Assembly: GCF_007004665.1 (NCBI RefSeq) | Contig: NZ_ML660056.1 | Span: 1-64,000 of the forward strand | From: Denitrobaculum tricleocarpae | GTDB taxonomy: Bacteria > Pseudomonadota > Alphaproteobacteria > Kiloniellales > Kiloniellaceae | Length of the DNA stretch: 64,000 nt | Direction of reading: 5' to 3' | Part shown: positions 1 through 8,212 of the stretch, in pieces | How the letters are laid out: each line of letters starts with the position of its first letter | Position numbering within the stretch: the first letter of the stretch is position 1 | Made by a program: the position numbers and the translations under genes | Notes under the pieces: generated by a model | Seen by the model: the letters and a program-made list of their open reading frames with translations, nothing else | Told to the model about the DNA's origin: nothing | Databases searched by the model: none

Positions 1-50
1 TCGATCCGGGACCACTCTTCGTCGCTTAGATAAAATAACTTTCTGCCCAT
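1..50 (-). CDS. Transposase, 5' end only (cut by window edge), IS5-like
   Basis: The minus strand has a strong ribosome binding site (GGAGG, 56-60) five bases before an ATG at 50-48. The frame stays open to the window edge and reads MGRKLFYLSDEEWSRI. This opening (aromatic residue, L-S/T-D-E-x-W-x-x-I) is typical of the N terminus of IS5-family transposases, where it precedes the helix-turn-helix. Only about 16 residues are visible, so the family call is by resemblance. Whether the element is intact cannot be seen. Its terminal repeat should lie between here and the dioxygenase-like gene ending at 153, but I could not define it. Confidence 0.55.
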   Translation of the reverse strand, partial: MGRKLFYLSDEEWSRI

Positions 51-152
51 CCAAACCTCCTATCATCAGAAAGCTTGAATCACAGTTCCAATGTCACGAA
101 AAGCACCAATTGAGTACAGACCCTAGAGGCGCTGTGCTCGCCGGGCGTCGCC

Positions 153-512
153 TTACTCGAAAATCGAGAGTTTCAGGTCCTGCTGTTCCCCCAGCCAGAT
201 GGCGTGGTCCCGATGGTCCGAGAGATGATCGCCGGTTTCTGTGTGGGTGAAGATCGTCAGGCCATCTCGATTGAGGGCCAGCCAGGGGATAATCTCGCTG
301 AAAACCGCGGGCGAGAATGCCACCTGGTAGCTTCCGGTCGGGTGTGGGCCGACGGGATCATCTCGCCATCTGCCCAATTCCACGTCGAACCGTTCCTCGA
401 TGGCCACGCGCAAACGGGCGGCTCGGGCCTTAGAGGCAGCATCATAGTAGACGTGGGCGTGATAGCCTGAAATCGACGAGACTTCTTTGTTTTCCTGAGA
501 GTTATCGGTCAT
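153..512 (-). CDS. DOPA 4,5-dioxygenase family protein
   Basis: A 119-residue protein of the small DOPA 4,5-dioxygenase-like fold. In characterised members these non-heme iron enzymes cleave catechol rings extradiol; the bacterial substrate is usually unknown. Family signatures are GYHAHVYYD near the N terminus, a central GPHPTGSYQVAF and the C-terminal stretch HTETGDHLSDHRDHAIWLG, which supply the conserved histidines. The frame is open to 623, but the ATG at 512 (MTDNSQENKEV) is preferred because family homology begins about 14 residues later and the upstream residues look like untranslated DNA. It stands alone, so nothing nearby indicates the substrate. The family call is firm; the reaction is inferred. 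Confidence 0.8.
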   Translation of the reverse strand: MTDNSQENKEVSSISGYHAHVYYDAASKARAARLRVAIEERFDVELGRWRDDPVGPHPTGSYQVAFSPAVFSEIIPWLALNRDGLTIFTHTETGDHLSDHRDHAIWLGEQQDLKLSIFE

Positions 513-832
513 TCCGGTTCTGCTTTCTGATCTCTGAGCCTGGTATTCTCTGCGCATCCCGTGAGCCTGCGGTCGCAGTATCATTCGCAGGCTTAAGGTC
601 TTGGCAAGGCTCAATTTGTACACTCATAAAGCTAGACGTCTTTGGATGCTATCGCCAAGGACCGGGAACTTAACCTGACACCTTGGGCATCTGCCCGAGA
701 ATGCCTTGCCGGCTTACATAGGTGTGGACGAACTCTTTTGATTCAATGCGGCGGTAGCCTGTTGCGCCGATGCGCGACCGGAGACCCGGCACAACAAGCC
801 GGCACAACAAGAAAGCAGCGGGCTCGCTAATC
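513..832. other. Intergenic region between divergent genes
   Basis: This 320-base stretch separates the divergent dioxygenase-like and PilZ genes and presumably holds both promoters. Short open frames here (for example 642-830) lack a ribosome binding site and recognisable composition. I see no RNA gene or repeat. Confidence 0.5.
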
Positions 833-1180
833 ATGTTGAGAAAGACCGATAAAGGCGGTGCGTTGGATCGGCGGAACTATCCACGGGTTTCAGCGCGTCT
901 GCCGGTAAGGCTGCAGACCGGGTGCGGCGCATGGATTCCCTGTACTGTGATAGATGCGTCGATCAGTGGCGTTCGTCTTGAAACCGAAATCGAGCTGGAG
1001 ATCGGAGCGGAGGTAACGCTGATCATGCCGGGTTCAGTGCATTGCGGCGGCCGTGTCGTCAGGCTGGAGAAAGGGACGTTGGGCGTGGAGTTTTCTCATG
1101 CTCCTGAGCGCGTTGCCGAAATGATCTCAGATCTCCTGCCGGGTCTCCAAGCGCACTCAAATCTGAAAACTGCAACATAG
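833..1180 (+). CDS. PilZ domain protein
   Basis: A single-domain PilZ protein of 115 residues, a likely receptor for the second messenger cyclic di-GMP. Both ligand-binding motifs are present: R-x3-R in RRNYPR (residues 13-18) and D-x-S-x-x-G in DASISG (residues 41-46), followed by the expected beta-strand pattern to about residue 100. There is no output domain, so it would act by binding a partner. The frame is open from 770, but the ATG at 833 gives the normal spacing before the RxxxR motif. The gene is monocistronic, and a strong hairpin 90 bases downstream (1273-1303) may end its transcript. The domain is certain from motifs; the process controlled cannot be told. Confidence 0.85.
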   Translation: MLRKTDKGGALDRRNYPRVSARLPVRLQTGCGAWIPCTVIDASISGVRLETEIELEIGAEVTLIMPGSVHCGGRVVRLEKGTLGVEFSHAPERVAEMISDLLPGLQAHSNLKTAT

Positions 1181-1717
1181 CGTATTGTATCAGAAAGAAT
1201 TTTTCTTACTCGGCGAAGCTGACGATCCGGAGGCTGCGGGCAGGCGAGGCCAGTTGGGTGGCCGAATCAATAAACGGGAGCCTGCCGAATGGAGGCTCCC
1301 GTTATTTCGCTTCTTGTTCCCGAGGTAAAGCCACGCAAGTGGTTTTCACTTTCGACTCAGATCAACCCTGAATATTCAACTCGGCGTTATGTCGAGGCTT
1401 CAACTCAATGTTGCACTGAGCGAATTGGGCGACAGTCCTCTAGGAGTCACCGCACAGGCATTGCGGCGGCTATTTCGTCACCGGTTTACCAGCAACGCAG
1501 GTGATTATACTGCATCCAATTCGACACTAATGTCAATACACCTATGATTGTTTGGTGGCGGAAATGCAATCCCGAATAAATGCGTGAAAGCGGATTCTAC
1601 TCAACAGACGCTAGTTGTGTTTGCCCGTCCGTTCAATCTGTGGGCTCGAGTGGCAAAAAAAACACAACCTCGAAGATTACACAGAGAAATTCTCACGAAG
1701 CTGTGATACGATTAACT
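1181..1717. other. Intergenic region with terminator-like hairpin
   Basis: A 537-base gap after the PilZ gene. Its one clear feature is the hairpin at 1273-1303. The rest is AT-richer than the genes around it and holds only short frames without ribosome binding sites (for example 1289-1504). I see no RNA gene. Confidence 0.5.
1273..1303 (+). terminator. Hairpin, probable terminator of the PilZ gene
   Basis: An 11-base perfect inverted repeat (AACGGGAGCCT / AGGCTCCCGTT) encloses a 9-base loop. The T-rich stretch after it is weak (ATTTCGCTTCTTGTT), so termination efficiency is uncertain. Confidence 0.6.
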
Positions 1718-1984
1718 ATGCTGACACTGAACGAACTTGCTATCCACAAGGCCCGCCTTCTGAGAGGGGCGGGTGAGCACGACGAGACACGCATTGCCGA
1801 ACTGGACCGTTTGATCATCGGCCAGCACGCGCTGAATCTGGACGATGCAATCATCAAGCTGGAGTTAGCGCGGGAAATGGCGCACAAGCTTGACCGCTCG
1901 CTCGACCGCGATTACCGGGACATTGAGGCGACCGGGGAAATCGTTACTCTCATTGATGACGTTCTTCGCGTGCTCAGGCATTAA
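1718..1984 (+). CDS. Small helical hypothetical protein
   Basis: An 88-residue protein rich in Leu, Glu, Asp and Arg, probably two or three amphipathic helices (MLTLNELAIHKARLL..., later LARKL/LDR-type turns). No known motif is recognised. The open frame begins at 1580, but the ATG at 1718 is preferred because the upstream part reads like non-coding DNA (many Ser, Cys and Thr). It lies between the PilZ and HAD genes with long gaps on each side, so context says nothing about its role. It may be a small cytoplasmic regulatory or structural protein. Confidence 0.5.
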   Translation: MLTLNELAIHKARLLRGAGEHDETRIAELDRLIIGQHALNLDDAIIKLELAREMAHKLDRSLDRDYRDIEATGEIVTLIDDVLRVLRH

Positions 1985-2129
1985 GCTCCTCTCTGAACTT
2001 CCTGATTCAATTGTTGTTTTCTCCTCTGCTATCTTGACGCAAGGAAGGGGGCGGCGTGTTATGCCCACGCCATAGATGCGCGGCCTGCAGCAGCGCCGCT
2101 GCGCGGACACTGACTTCGGGAGTATCTCA

Positions 2130-2834
2130 ATGAAGCTGGTCATCTTCGATATCGATGGGACACTGGTGAGAAGCGATCCGCATGAAGATCGTCTCTTTTG
2201 GCAAGCGCTGGTCGACGTCTTGGGTGTGCGGAGGGAGACCTTCGAGTGGAACAGTTTTCGGCATGTGACGGACAGCGGCATCACTCAGGAAGTCTTCCGT
2301 CGGCAGTTCGGCCGCGATCCCGAGGGAGCGTCGTTGGCGGCGACCGAAGAGCATTTCGGATCCCTGTGGCAAAGGCTGCTTTCGACCCTGCCGAGAGATG
2401 AGATTGAGGTGCCGGGCGCGCGGGCCATGCTGGCGCACCTGAACGAACATCCGGACTGGACGATTGCGATTGCGACGGGGGGCTGGGAGCGAACGGCGCG
2501 CGCCAAGCTTGGCGGTGCGGACATTGCCCATGCGGAGATTCCGATGGGCTGCGCAAATGATGCCCTGGCACGCGAGGACATCATGGCCATCGCGCAGGCG
2601 CGCGCAACAATTCAAAACGCAAACAAAGACTTCGAGCGCGTTGTTTATGTTGGCGATGGGGAATGGGACGCAAAGACCTGCCGTGCTGTCGGTATGCCTT
2701 TGGTGGGAATGGCTGTCGTGCCAGAGGTTCGCACACGTCTCAGCGGGCTTGGCGTCAGCCACATTCTCGAGGATTATTGCGATAGGGCCGCGGTGCTCGA
2801 GGCCCTCGATTCAGCGCAGGTGCCTCCTCCTTGA
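2130..2834 (+). CDS. HAD-superfamily hydrolase
   Basis: A 234-residue HAD phosphatase-type protein. Motif I is FDIDGT (residues 6-11) with the nucleophile Asp7 and acid/base Asp9. Motif II is the Thr in ATGGWE. Motif IV is VGDGEWD, near residue 175. A helical cap lies between motifs I and II (subfamily IA layout). Such enzymes hydrolyse small phosphate esters; the substrate cannot be read from sequence. The frame is open from 2076, but the ATG at 2130 has a ribosome binding site (CGGGAG) and puts the DxD motif at the usual position. No operon partner is seen. Confidence 0.85.
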   Translation: MKLVIFDIDGTLVRSDPHEDRLFWQALVDVLGVRRETFEWNSFRHVTDSGITQEVFRRQFGRDPEGASLAATEEHFGSLWQRLLSTLPRDEIEVPGARAMLAHLNEHPDWTIAIATGGWERTARAKLGGADIAHAEIPMGCANDALAREDIMAIAQARATIQNANKDFERVVYVGDGEWDAKTCRAVGMPLVGMAVVPEVRTRLSGLGVSHILEDYCDRAAVLEALDSAQVPPP

Positions 2835-3283
2835 GCCCTCCGCCTAAAGGGGACGAACCGGGTGGATTTATCTGTCTCAGCCCGCTCGCGAAGCATCACG
2901 AGCACGTGACTGTGGCCTCTTCCCGGCAGCGGTGCGCTTGCATCCGATGGGCTGAGGGCCATGTGACCTCTACCGGCGCAATAAGCCGGATTTACGAGTT
3001 CGACCGGTTTCGGCACCTCATAGTTTGCTTTAAAGCTGATTGAGAGGCTTTCCTTTCGGCGGGTGAAATACGCATGGCAGTCATTCTCAGGGACTTCGCC
3101 AAGCCTTTTGGTACTCAGACAGGCATTCTTCGTTCCTAAGTTAGGAAAAGGGAGAATATTTATCTGTATCACATGCTTAGGGCGGAATTCCTTTATCCGG
3201 ACTGAATTTGGTTTGGGACCTGACGGTTCTCCGTTACTCTTGCGCGCCGAGACCACAGACGACCGATGAAAACGCAGAGGCAA
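2835..3283. other. Intergenic region upstream of the sigma factor gene
   Basis: A 449-base gap, AT-richer towards its right end. It should hold the promoter of the sigma/anti-sigma operon. I looked for the general-stress (EcfG-type GGAAC...CGTT) promoter pattern and did not find a match with proper spacing. The open frames on both strands here have no family resemblance or ribosome binding site. Confidence 0.45.
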
Positions 3284-3820
3284 ATGACAGACACGCGTCA
3301 AAACCCGGTCAAGTCGGGCCTGCCGGAACTCCTTTCCAGGCTCTGGCGCTTTGCGATGGTGCTGTCTCACAACGAGGAGATCGCCGGCGATTTGGTGCAG
3401 GCGACCTGTTTGCGGGCGCTGCAGAGGTCCGAGCAGTTTCAGGAGGGGACACATCTTGACCGCTGGACTTTTTCCATTATGGCCTCACTTTGGAAGAACG
3501 AGTTGCGGGCGGAACGTATCCGGCGCGGCGGCGGTTTTGTCGATGCCGAAGAGGTTCTGGTCTCCGACGGCGCGGAAAAAATAGAAACGAATATTTTACT
3601 GACTGAGGTGTTGGCGGAAGTACAGGCATTACCGGAAGCGCAGCGAAGTGCGGTTTTGCTGGTTTACGTCGAGGGCCTAACCTACGCCGAGGCGGCGGCG
3701 ACGCTTGAAGTGCCCATTGGCACCATCATGAGCAGGCTTGCGGCAGCAAGGTTCAAGCTTGCTGCCCTGAGACGTGCGGAAGACGGTGGCCCGAGACGAC
3801 AAGTGAAGACAGGACAATGA
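3284..3820 (+). CDS. ECF-type RNA polymerase sigma factor
   Basis: A 178-residue extracytoplasmic-function sigma factor. Region 2 spans roughly residues 14-85 (LSRLWRFAMVL..., then the aromatic WTFSIMASLWKNELR of region 2.4). Region 4 is near the C terminus, with the helix-turn-helix in GLTYAEAAATLEVPIGTIMSR. There is no sigma 1.1 or sigma 3 domain, which is normal for this class. The ATG at 3284 follows AGAGG at five bases and is preferred to the in-frame ATG at 3266. The stop overlaps the start of the downstream anti-sigma gene by four bases (ATGA), so the two are probably translated together, and the sigma factor is likely held inactive by its partner. Confidence 0.88.
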   Translation: MTDTRQNPVKSGLPELLSRLWRFAMVLSHNEEIAGDLVQATCLRALQRSEQFQEGTHLDRWTFSIMASLWKNELRAERIRRGGGFVDAEEVLVSDGAEKIETNILLTEVLAEVQALPEAQRSAVLLVYVEGLTYAEAAATLEVPIGTIMSRLAAARFKLAALRRAEDGGPRRQVKTGQ

Positions 3821-4734
3821 CAAGCGAAGTGAACAGCAGGCCCGTGACAGACGAGATGCTCGTCGCCTATGTCGATGGCGAACTGACACAGAACGAGCGG
3901 ACATCGCTCGAGGCCGCGCTGGAAGGCAATCAGGAACTGCGCGCGCGCCTCGCGCTGCTGCAGGACGGCGATCGCCCCTGGGCCGAAGCCTTTGAGGGTC
4001 TTCTTGATCAGGCACCCGTTGCCGAACTCGAAGCCGCCTTCGCGGCTGCGGCGCACACGCACGCGGAACAAATACAGGCGAATCAGGCTCGGGCAGATCA
4101 CGCTCGGGCAGATCAGGCTCGGGCGGAACTAGTCCAGGCAGATCCGACTGAGACCACAGACCAGGTCGCTGCGAAGGATGATGCTGCGCGCAGTTGGTGG
4201 CGTCCGGCCATGGCCGCCTGCATTGCGGTTACCCTTATGGTCGGCTTTGCCGCCGGTTACGGCACCAATCAGGTTCAAAAGCCCGACATCATGGCCGCTG
4301 TGCAGACGGAAGCCGAGATCTGGCGTCAGGCGGTTGCCGACTATCAGGCGCTTTACACCCGCGAGACCCTCTCAACGGCTCAGACCGATCCCATCGCCCA
4401 ATCGGCAGGGCTTCTGCGCGTCGGTGAGGCGCTCGGTCTGGCTTTGCCGGATGCGGTTTCGCAGGTTGCGGGGCTGGACTACAAGCGGGCGCAGATCCTG
4501 AAATTCGGCGAGCAGCCTCTGGCGCAGCTGGCCTATCTTTACCAGGACGACATCCCGATTGCGTTCTGCATTGTGCGGCTGGACGAGGCCGACCAGGCAG
4601 CCACAAACGAAGTGCGCAGTGGTCTTAACATCGTGCACTGGGCCAAGGACGGTTTCAGTCTGATGGTTGTCGGCGATCTGCCTGTCGAAGAGCTCAACGC
4701 CTTTGCCCGCGAGCTTGAGGGGAAGATGATCTGA
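3817..4734 (+). CDS. Membrane-anchored anti-sigma factor
   Basis: A 305-residue partner of the sigma factor. The N-terminal ~60 residues (TDEMLVAYVDGELTQNERT...) resemble the helical sigma-binding part of transmembrane anti-sigma factors. One membrane segment lies at about residues 128-147 (MAACIAVTLMVGFAAGYG), followed by a periplasmic domain of ~155 residues. Between the sigma-binding part and the membrane segment is a low-complexity Ala/Gln/Arg/Asp stretch (QARAD, HARAD, QARAE) made by 15-base in-frame repeats near 4085-4130. There is no zinc-binding H-C-C motif. A ribosome binding site (AGACAGGAC) lies inside the sigma gene. The signal sensed is unknown. Confidence 0.8.
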   Translation: MTSEVNSRPVTDEMLVAYVDGELTQNERTSLEAALEGNQELRARLALLQDGDRPWAEAFEGLLDQAPVAELEAAFAAAAHTHAEQIQANQARADHARADQARAELVQADPTETTDQVAAKDDAARSWWRPAMAACIAVTLMVGFAAGYGTNQVQKPDIMAAVQTEAEIWRQAVADYQALYTRETLSTAQTDPIAQSAGLLRVGEALGLALPDAVSQVAGLDYKRAQILKFGEQPLAQLAYLYQDDIPIAFCIVRLDEADQAATNEVRSGLNIVHWAKDGFSLMVVGDLPVEELNAFARELEGKMI

Positions 4735-4770
4735 TGAGCCCTTTAAAGTTGTCGTTTTTTTGCAGAGCTT

Positions 4771-5316
4771 CTAGCTCCACTTGATCGAACAGCCCATGGA
4801 GGCGATTTGTTCGCGCGGACCTTGGCCGGTTTCGGCGATCTGGCGCATTGCATCGACTAGCTCTCTTGTGCGTCCCTCCGGGTTCCCCATGCCGGCATTG
4901 TCGAGACGGCCGCGGTACTGCAGCGCGCCGTCCTTGTTGAAGCCGAAGAAATCCGGAGTGCAGACCGCGCCGTAGGCTTTGCCCACCGATTGATCTTCAT
5001 CAACCAGGTAAGGGAAGGGGAAGCCATAGCCGGCTGCGAACCTGACCATGTTCTCCGGGCTGTCGGCAGGTACGCGCCGATAGTCGTTGGACATGATGGC
5101 AAGGACGTTGATGCCTTCTGACATCAGCAGCTTGGTGTCTTCGGCAAGACGCTCCCCGATTGCCTTCACGTAGGGGCAGTGGTTGCAGATGAAGGCAATG
5201 AGTAATCCTTTGCCGCCCAACTGCTCTTTCAGTGTGAAGGCCCGGCCGGCGGGATCTTTCAGCGAGAAGTCCGGCGCAGGCCAGCCAAAATCGCAAATCG
5301 GGCTATCGAGCAACAT
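4771..5316 (-). CDS. Thioredoxin-like protein of the AhpC/TSA-redoxin group
   Basis: A 181-residue cytoplasmic thioredoxin-fold protein. It opens with the AhpC/redoxin pattern APDFSLKDPAGRAFTLKEQLGGK, then CNHCPYVKAI, where the active-site region has Cys-x-x-Cys within an NHCPYV signature known from a widespread family of thioredoxin-like redoxins. The rest (VLAIMSNDYRR, YLVDEDQSVGKAYGAVCTPDFF) is typical. Expected role: thiol-disulfide exchange or peroxide reduction. The ATG at 5316 follows AAGGTGAAG and is preferred to a GTG at 5325. The gene converges on the anti-sigma gene, so a role in the same stress response is possible but not shown. Confidence 0.82.
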   Translation of the reverse strand: MLLDSPICDFGWPAPDFSLKDPAGRAFTLKEQLGGKGLLIAFICNHCPYVKAIGERLAEDTKLLMSEGINVLAIMSNDYRRVPADSPENMVRFAAGYGFPFPYLVDEDQSVGKAYGAVCTPDFFGFNKDGALQYRGRLDNAGMGNPEGRTRELVDAMRQIAETGQGPREQIASMGCSIKWS

Positions 5317-5469
5317 AAGCTTCACCTTTCTGTTGGCTGAGAAACAGCGTTTTCCAGCACGATTCTAAGAGTACAGCGTCGGATTAAGCCGAACGAGCCG
5401 CCTGCACTGAACGAAGCATTAAACGATGTCCTGGGAAATCGGGGAAGCGGGATATCCGTTAAGTTCTCG

Positions 5470-6810
5470 CTACTCTTTGTTGCGCTTCTTATCGAGGAAG
5501 TCTTTGAAGCCCTGGATTCCACCTTCGACGCCCTGTTTTATCTCTTCTTTTTTCCTGCCCGCCAGGTCAGCGATTTTCTTGGACAAGGCATCTAAAGCGG
5601 CATCCCAAAGACCAGCAGCATCCAAAGACAGTGTGTTTTCAAATTGCTTTTCATTCATCACGAAAGAAAAGCGGAGATCTACATCATCCTCACGTTCATT
5701 GATGTAATTCGCGAGGGGATACGCAAGAGCTTTGCTGAGAAGAGATGCGTCCTCAGGCGCTTCAACAACAACGCCCTTCAGCAGCATGTTCCAGTCCATT
5801 TCAATTTCGGCATTTTCACGGCGCTGCCATTCATCCTCCACCAAAATGTCAATCGTGCCGCTTCTGAACCAACTGAACGGTGCCTTGCGCACATAGCTAT
5901 TGATCAGGTTCACGGGAAGATTATCCAGTTTCCACCTGGTCTTACGGCCACCATCTGTCTCTTCCGTGGAGATCGTAATCTCATGACCGCTCAAACTGCC
6001 TTCAATGTTTGATCTAAAGAAAGTATCAAAGACCGCATAGTTACTTCGGAATGGCGCACTTTGAATCTGATTTAGGGCCAAGCTTATGGGCTCGCTACTA
6101 TTTTTATGAACATCCAGCTCAACGTCATTTATCGCCAGGTCATTGATAACGAATGCTTTCTTCGCTTCTAGCCTCCTGATTGGCAAATTCTCCTCGACCT
6201 CATTTCCGTCTTTAGGTCCAATGCCTGATTTGCCAGGTTCATCTGGCCTGTCCAGGCTCGCATCTCTTTGTTCTGCCTTGTGCCAAATGGCTCCTTTGAC
6301 GCCGTTGACAGCCAGAGTTTCTATGGAAATGGGATTTGAGAGCAAACTGAAGACGTCAATATCCAGACTTGCGCTCTGAACCGATATGTCGAAATCGAGT
6401 TGCGCATGGTTTTCTCTTTGAACCTGCAGCTGTTCCAGCTTTAGCCTGCCTGAAAAGACATTTCCGCTTACGGAAGAAAAAGAGATTTCCATCTTGGTTT
6501 TGTCTTGCACTTTGGAAGCAATGAAATGTGCGGTCGGTTCAAATAAAAACATGTTTACCGCCACCAAGAGAGCAAGAACGACAATAAACGAGGCGCCTGC
6601 GATTCTGGCCGCAATCCTGAATGGAAACTTCCGTTTGGGGCGCGCAGGCGCCGGCACTTGAGTCTTTTTCTTGCCTGACGAGGAGGCCGTGAAGAGTGTC
6701 AATTCAAACGTCAAGCCAACAACGCCAGCCAATAAATTTACGAGAGCTCCAATCGCCGTAATAACGGGAAACAACAAAAACTCACCTAGTAAAATAATTA
6801 TAAGTTCCAT
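5470..6810 (-). CDS. AsmA-like membrane protein
   Basis: A 446-residue protein. Two hydrophobic segments lie at the N terminus (about residues 2-40 and 70-90), separated by a basic, proline-rich linker (KKKTQVPAPARPKRK). A long periplasmic region follows, with beta-rich AsmA/translocation-type pattern (SFSSVSGNVFSGRLKLEQLQVQR) and a charged Lys/Glu tail. AsmA-like proteins act at the envelope, in some cases in lipid transport between membranes. Codon use is AT-richer than the neighbours and the gene abuts the 3' end of a tRNA, so transfer is possible. Function is inferred only from architecture. Confidence 0.6.
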   Translation of the reverse strand: MELIIILLGEFLLFPVITAIGALVNLLAGVVGLTFELTLFTASSSGKKKTQVPAPARPKRKFPFRIAARIAGASFIVVLALLVAVNMFLFEPTAHFIASKVQDKTKMEISFSSVSGNVFSGRLKLEQLQVQRENHAQLDFDISVQSASLDIDVFSLLSNPISIETLAVNGVKGAIWHKAEQRDASLDRPDEPGKSGIGPKDGNEVEENLPIRRLEAKKAFVINDLAINDVELDVHKNSSEPISLALNQIQSAPFRSNYAVFDTFFRSNIEGSLSGHEITISTEETDGGRKTRWKLDNLPVNLINSYVRKAPFSWFRSGTIDILVEDEWQRRENAEIEMDWNMLLKGVVVEAPEDASLLSKALAYPLANYINEREDDVDLRFSFVMNEKQFENTLSLDAAGLWDAALDALSKKIADLAGRKKEEIKQGVEGGIQGFKDFLDKKRNKE

Positions 6811-6927
6811 GTATTTTTCTTTTCGTAATTATTTGTAATTTTTGAAAATATGAGCGCGCAGAAAGATCTAATATCTCCAAACGCCCGTAACAAATACCAG
6901 CCGCGAAGAAATCGAAGATTTTTTGAA

Positions 6928-7014
6928 TGGTGCCCGCTCCCGGACTCGAACCGGGACGGCCTGACGGCCTCAAGATTTTAAGTCTTGTATGTCTACCAAT
7001 TCCATCAAGCGGGC
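6928..7014 (-). tRNA. tRNA-Leu (anticodon TAA)
   Basis: On the minus strand the sequence folds as a class II tRNA of 87 bases. The acceptor stem is seven perfect pairs (GCCCGCT / AGCGGGC), followed by discriminator A and an encoded CCA (6928-6930). The anticodon arm is ACAAGACTTAAAATCTTG with TAA as anticodon, the variable arm is long (leucine type), and the T arm reads GGTTCGAGTCC. The D loop contains TTGGTAGAC. The TAA anticodon reads UUA and UUG codons. The 3' end points towards the AT-rich AsmA-like gene. Confidence 0.95.
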
Positions 7015-7170
7015 GCAGGGGCGGAGTCCCGAAGGGATCCGTCCGTCATTTGGCAACAGACCCTCTTGTGCCAAAGCGCTGCCGAGTCTGCAACGCCGAT
7101 TTACTCTTCGGAGCGCTGCGAAAGCCGTTAGGATGGGTCTCTTTATGAAATCAACAAAAGGCGGGTGGCG

Positions 7171-7971
7171 ATGAGCGGGCGACTGAGGGACCGAATTGCG
7201 ATCGTTGTGGGGGCGGGGTCGTCCGGCCCGGGCTGGGGCAATGGCAAGGCTGCGGCCGTTCTCTTTGCCCGCGAGGGCGCGAAGGTGCTCTGTGTCGATA
7301 TTGACGAAGCAGCTGCACAGGAAACGGCCGGCATCATCACGGGCGAGGGCTTTGAGGCCGCCGCTGTGCAAGCCGATGTGACCCGAGCGGAGCAGGTTGA
7401 GGCGCTGGTCGCGGACTGCGTTGCGCGCTGGGGGACGGTCGATATCCTGCAGAACAATGTCGGGATCCTGGATTCGAGCGGACCTGTAGAGCTGAGCGAA
7501 GCCGAATGGGACAAGGTCATCTCTGTAAATCTGAAATCCATGTTTCTGACCTGCAAATTTGTTTTGCCCGTCATGGAACGCCAGCGCAGGGGGGCGATTG
7601 TGAATGTGGGGTCGATAGCCGGTCTTCGCTGGACCGGCATACCATACATCACCTACAGCACCACCAAGGGGGCGATTCCGCCCTTTACCCGCTCCATTGC
7701 CCTGCAATACGCAGCAAAAGGGATCAGGGCCAATGTGGTTTCGCCGGGCCTGATGAACACCCCGATGATCCGCGAACCGCTGAAAGACGCCTATGCCGAC
7801 GGCGATATCGACAAGATGATCGAGATTCGTGACGCGCAGTGTCCCATGGGCCACATGGGCGACGCCTGGGATGTCGCGTCGGCATCGCTCTTTCTCGCAT
7901 CCGATGAAGCGCGCTATATCACCGGCACGGAATTGATCGTCGACGGAGGGATTACGGCAAAGATGTCATAG
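7171..7971 (+). CDS. Short-chain dehydrogenase/reductase (SDR)
   Basis: A classical SDR oxidoreductase of 266 residues. The cofactor-binding glycine motif is GAGSSGPGWGNGKA near the N terminus, with CVDID (residues ~42-46) suggesting NAD(H) preference through the acidic residue. NNVG follows strand 4, and the catalytic Ser-Tyr-Lys is VGSIAG...YSTTKG. The C-terminal DGG motif (IVDGGITA) is present. The ATG at 7171 has AAGGCGG six bases upstream; a GTG two codons earlier is also possible. Substrate unknown. The gene begins about 150 bases from the tRNA on the opposite strand and has no operon partner. Confidence 0.88.
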   Translation: MSGRLRDRIAIVVGAGSSGPGWGNGKAAAVLFAREGAKVLCVDIDEAAAQETAGIITGEGFEAAAVQADVTRAEQVEALVADCVARWGTVDILQNNVGILDSSGPVELSEAEWDKVISVNLKSMFLTCKFVLPVMERQRRGAIVNVGSIAGLRWTGIPYITYSTTKGAIPPFTRSIALQYAAKGIRANVVSPGLMNTPMIREPLKDAYADGDIDKMIEIRDAQCPMGHMGDAWDVASASLFLASDEARYITGTELIVDGGITAKMS

Positions 7972-8212
7972 CTCGTTCTAGATAAGAGTAAGTTCAGGCT
8001 CAGGCTCTAGTCCAGAATCACACGCACGATAGATCGCCCTCAGCGATTCCATCGAACGTGATCTGAAACAGGCCGTGTACTCATTAACGCGCACCGGTTT
8101 TTTTTGCCACTCTGCAGGATGTCCGTTTAGCACCCAACTCGCGACGTATTCGTGCGAACCTCGGTAGGGGGAAAATCAGCCACGAACCGACATGGTGGGG
8201 CGCTCGTTGCAT

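Noticed and set aside
3150-3283. General-stress (EcfG-type) promoter before the sigma factor gene
   Set aside because: GGA-type motifs are present, but none has a CGTT element at the required 16-17 base spacing.
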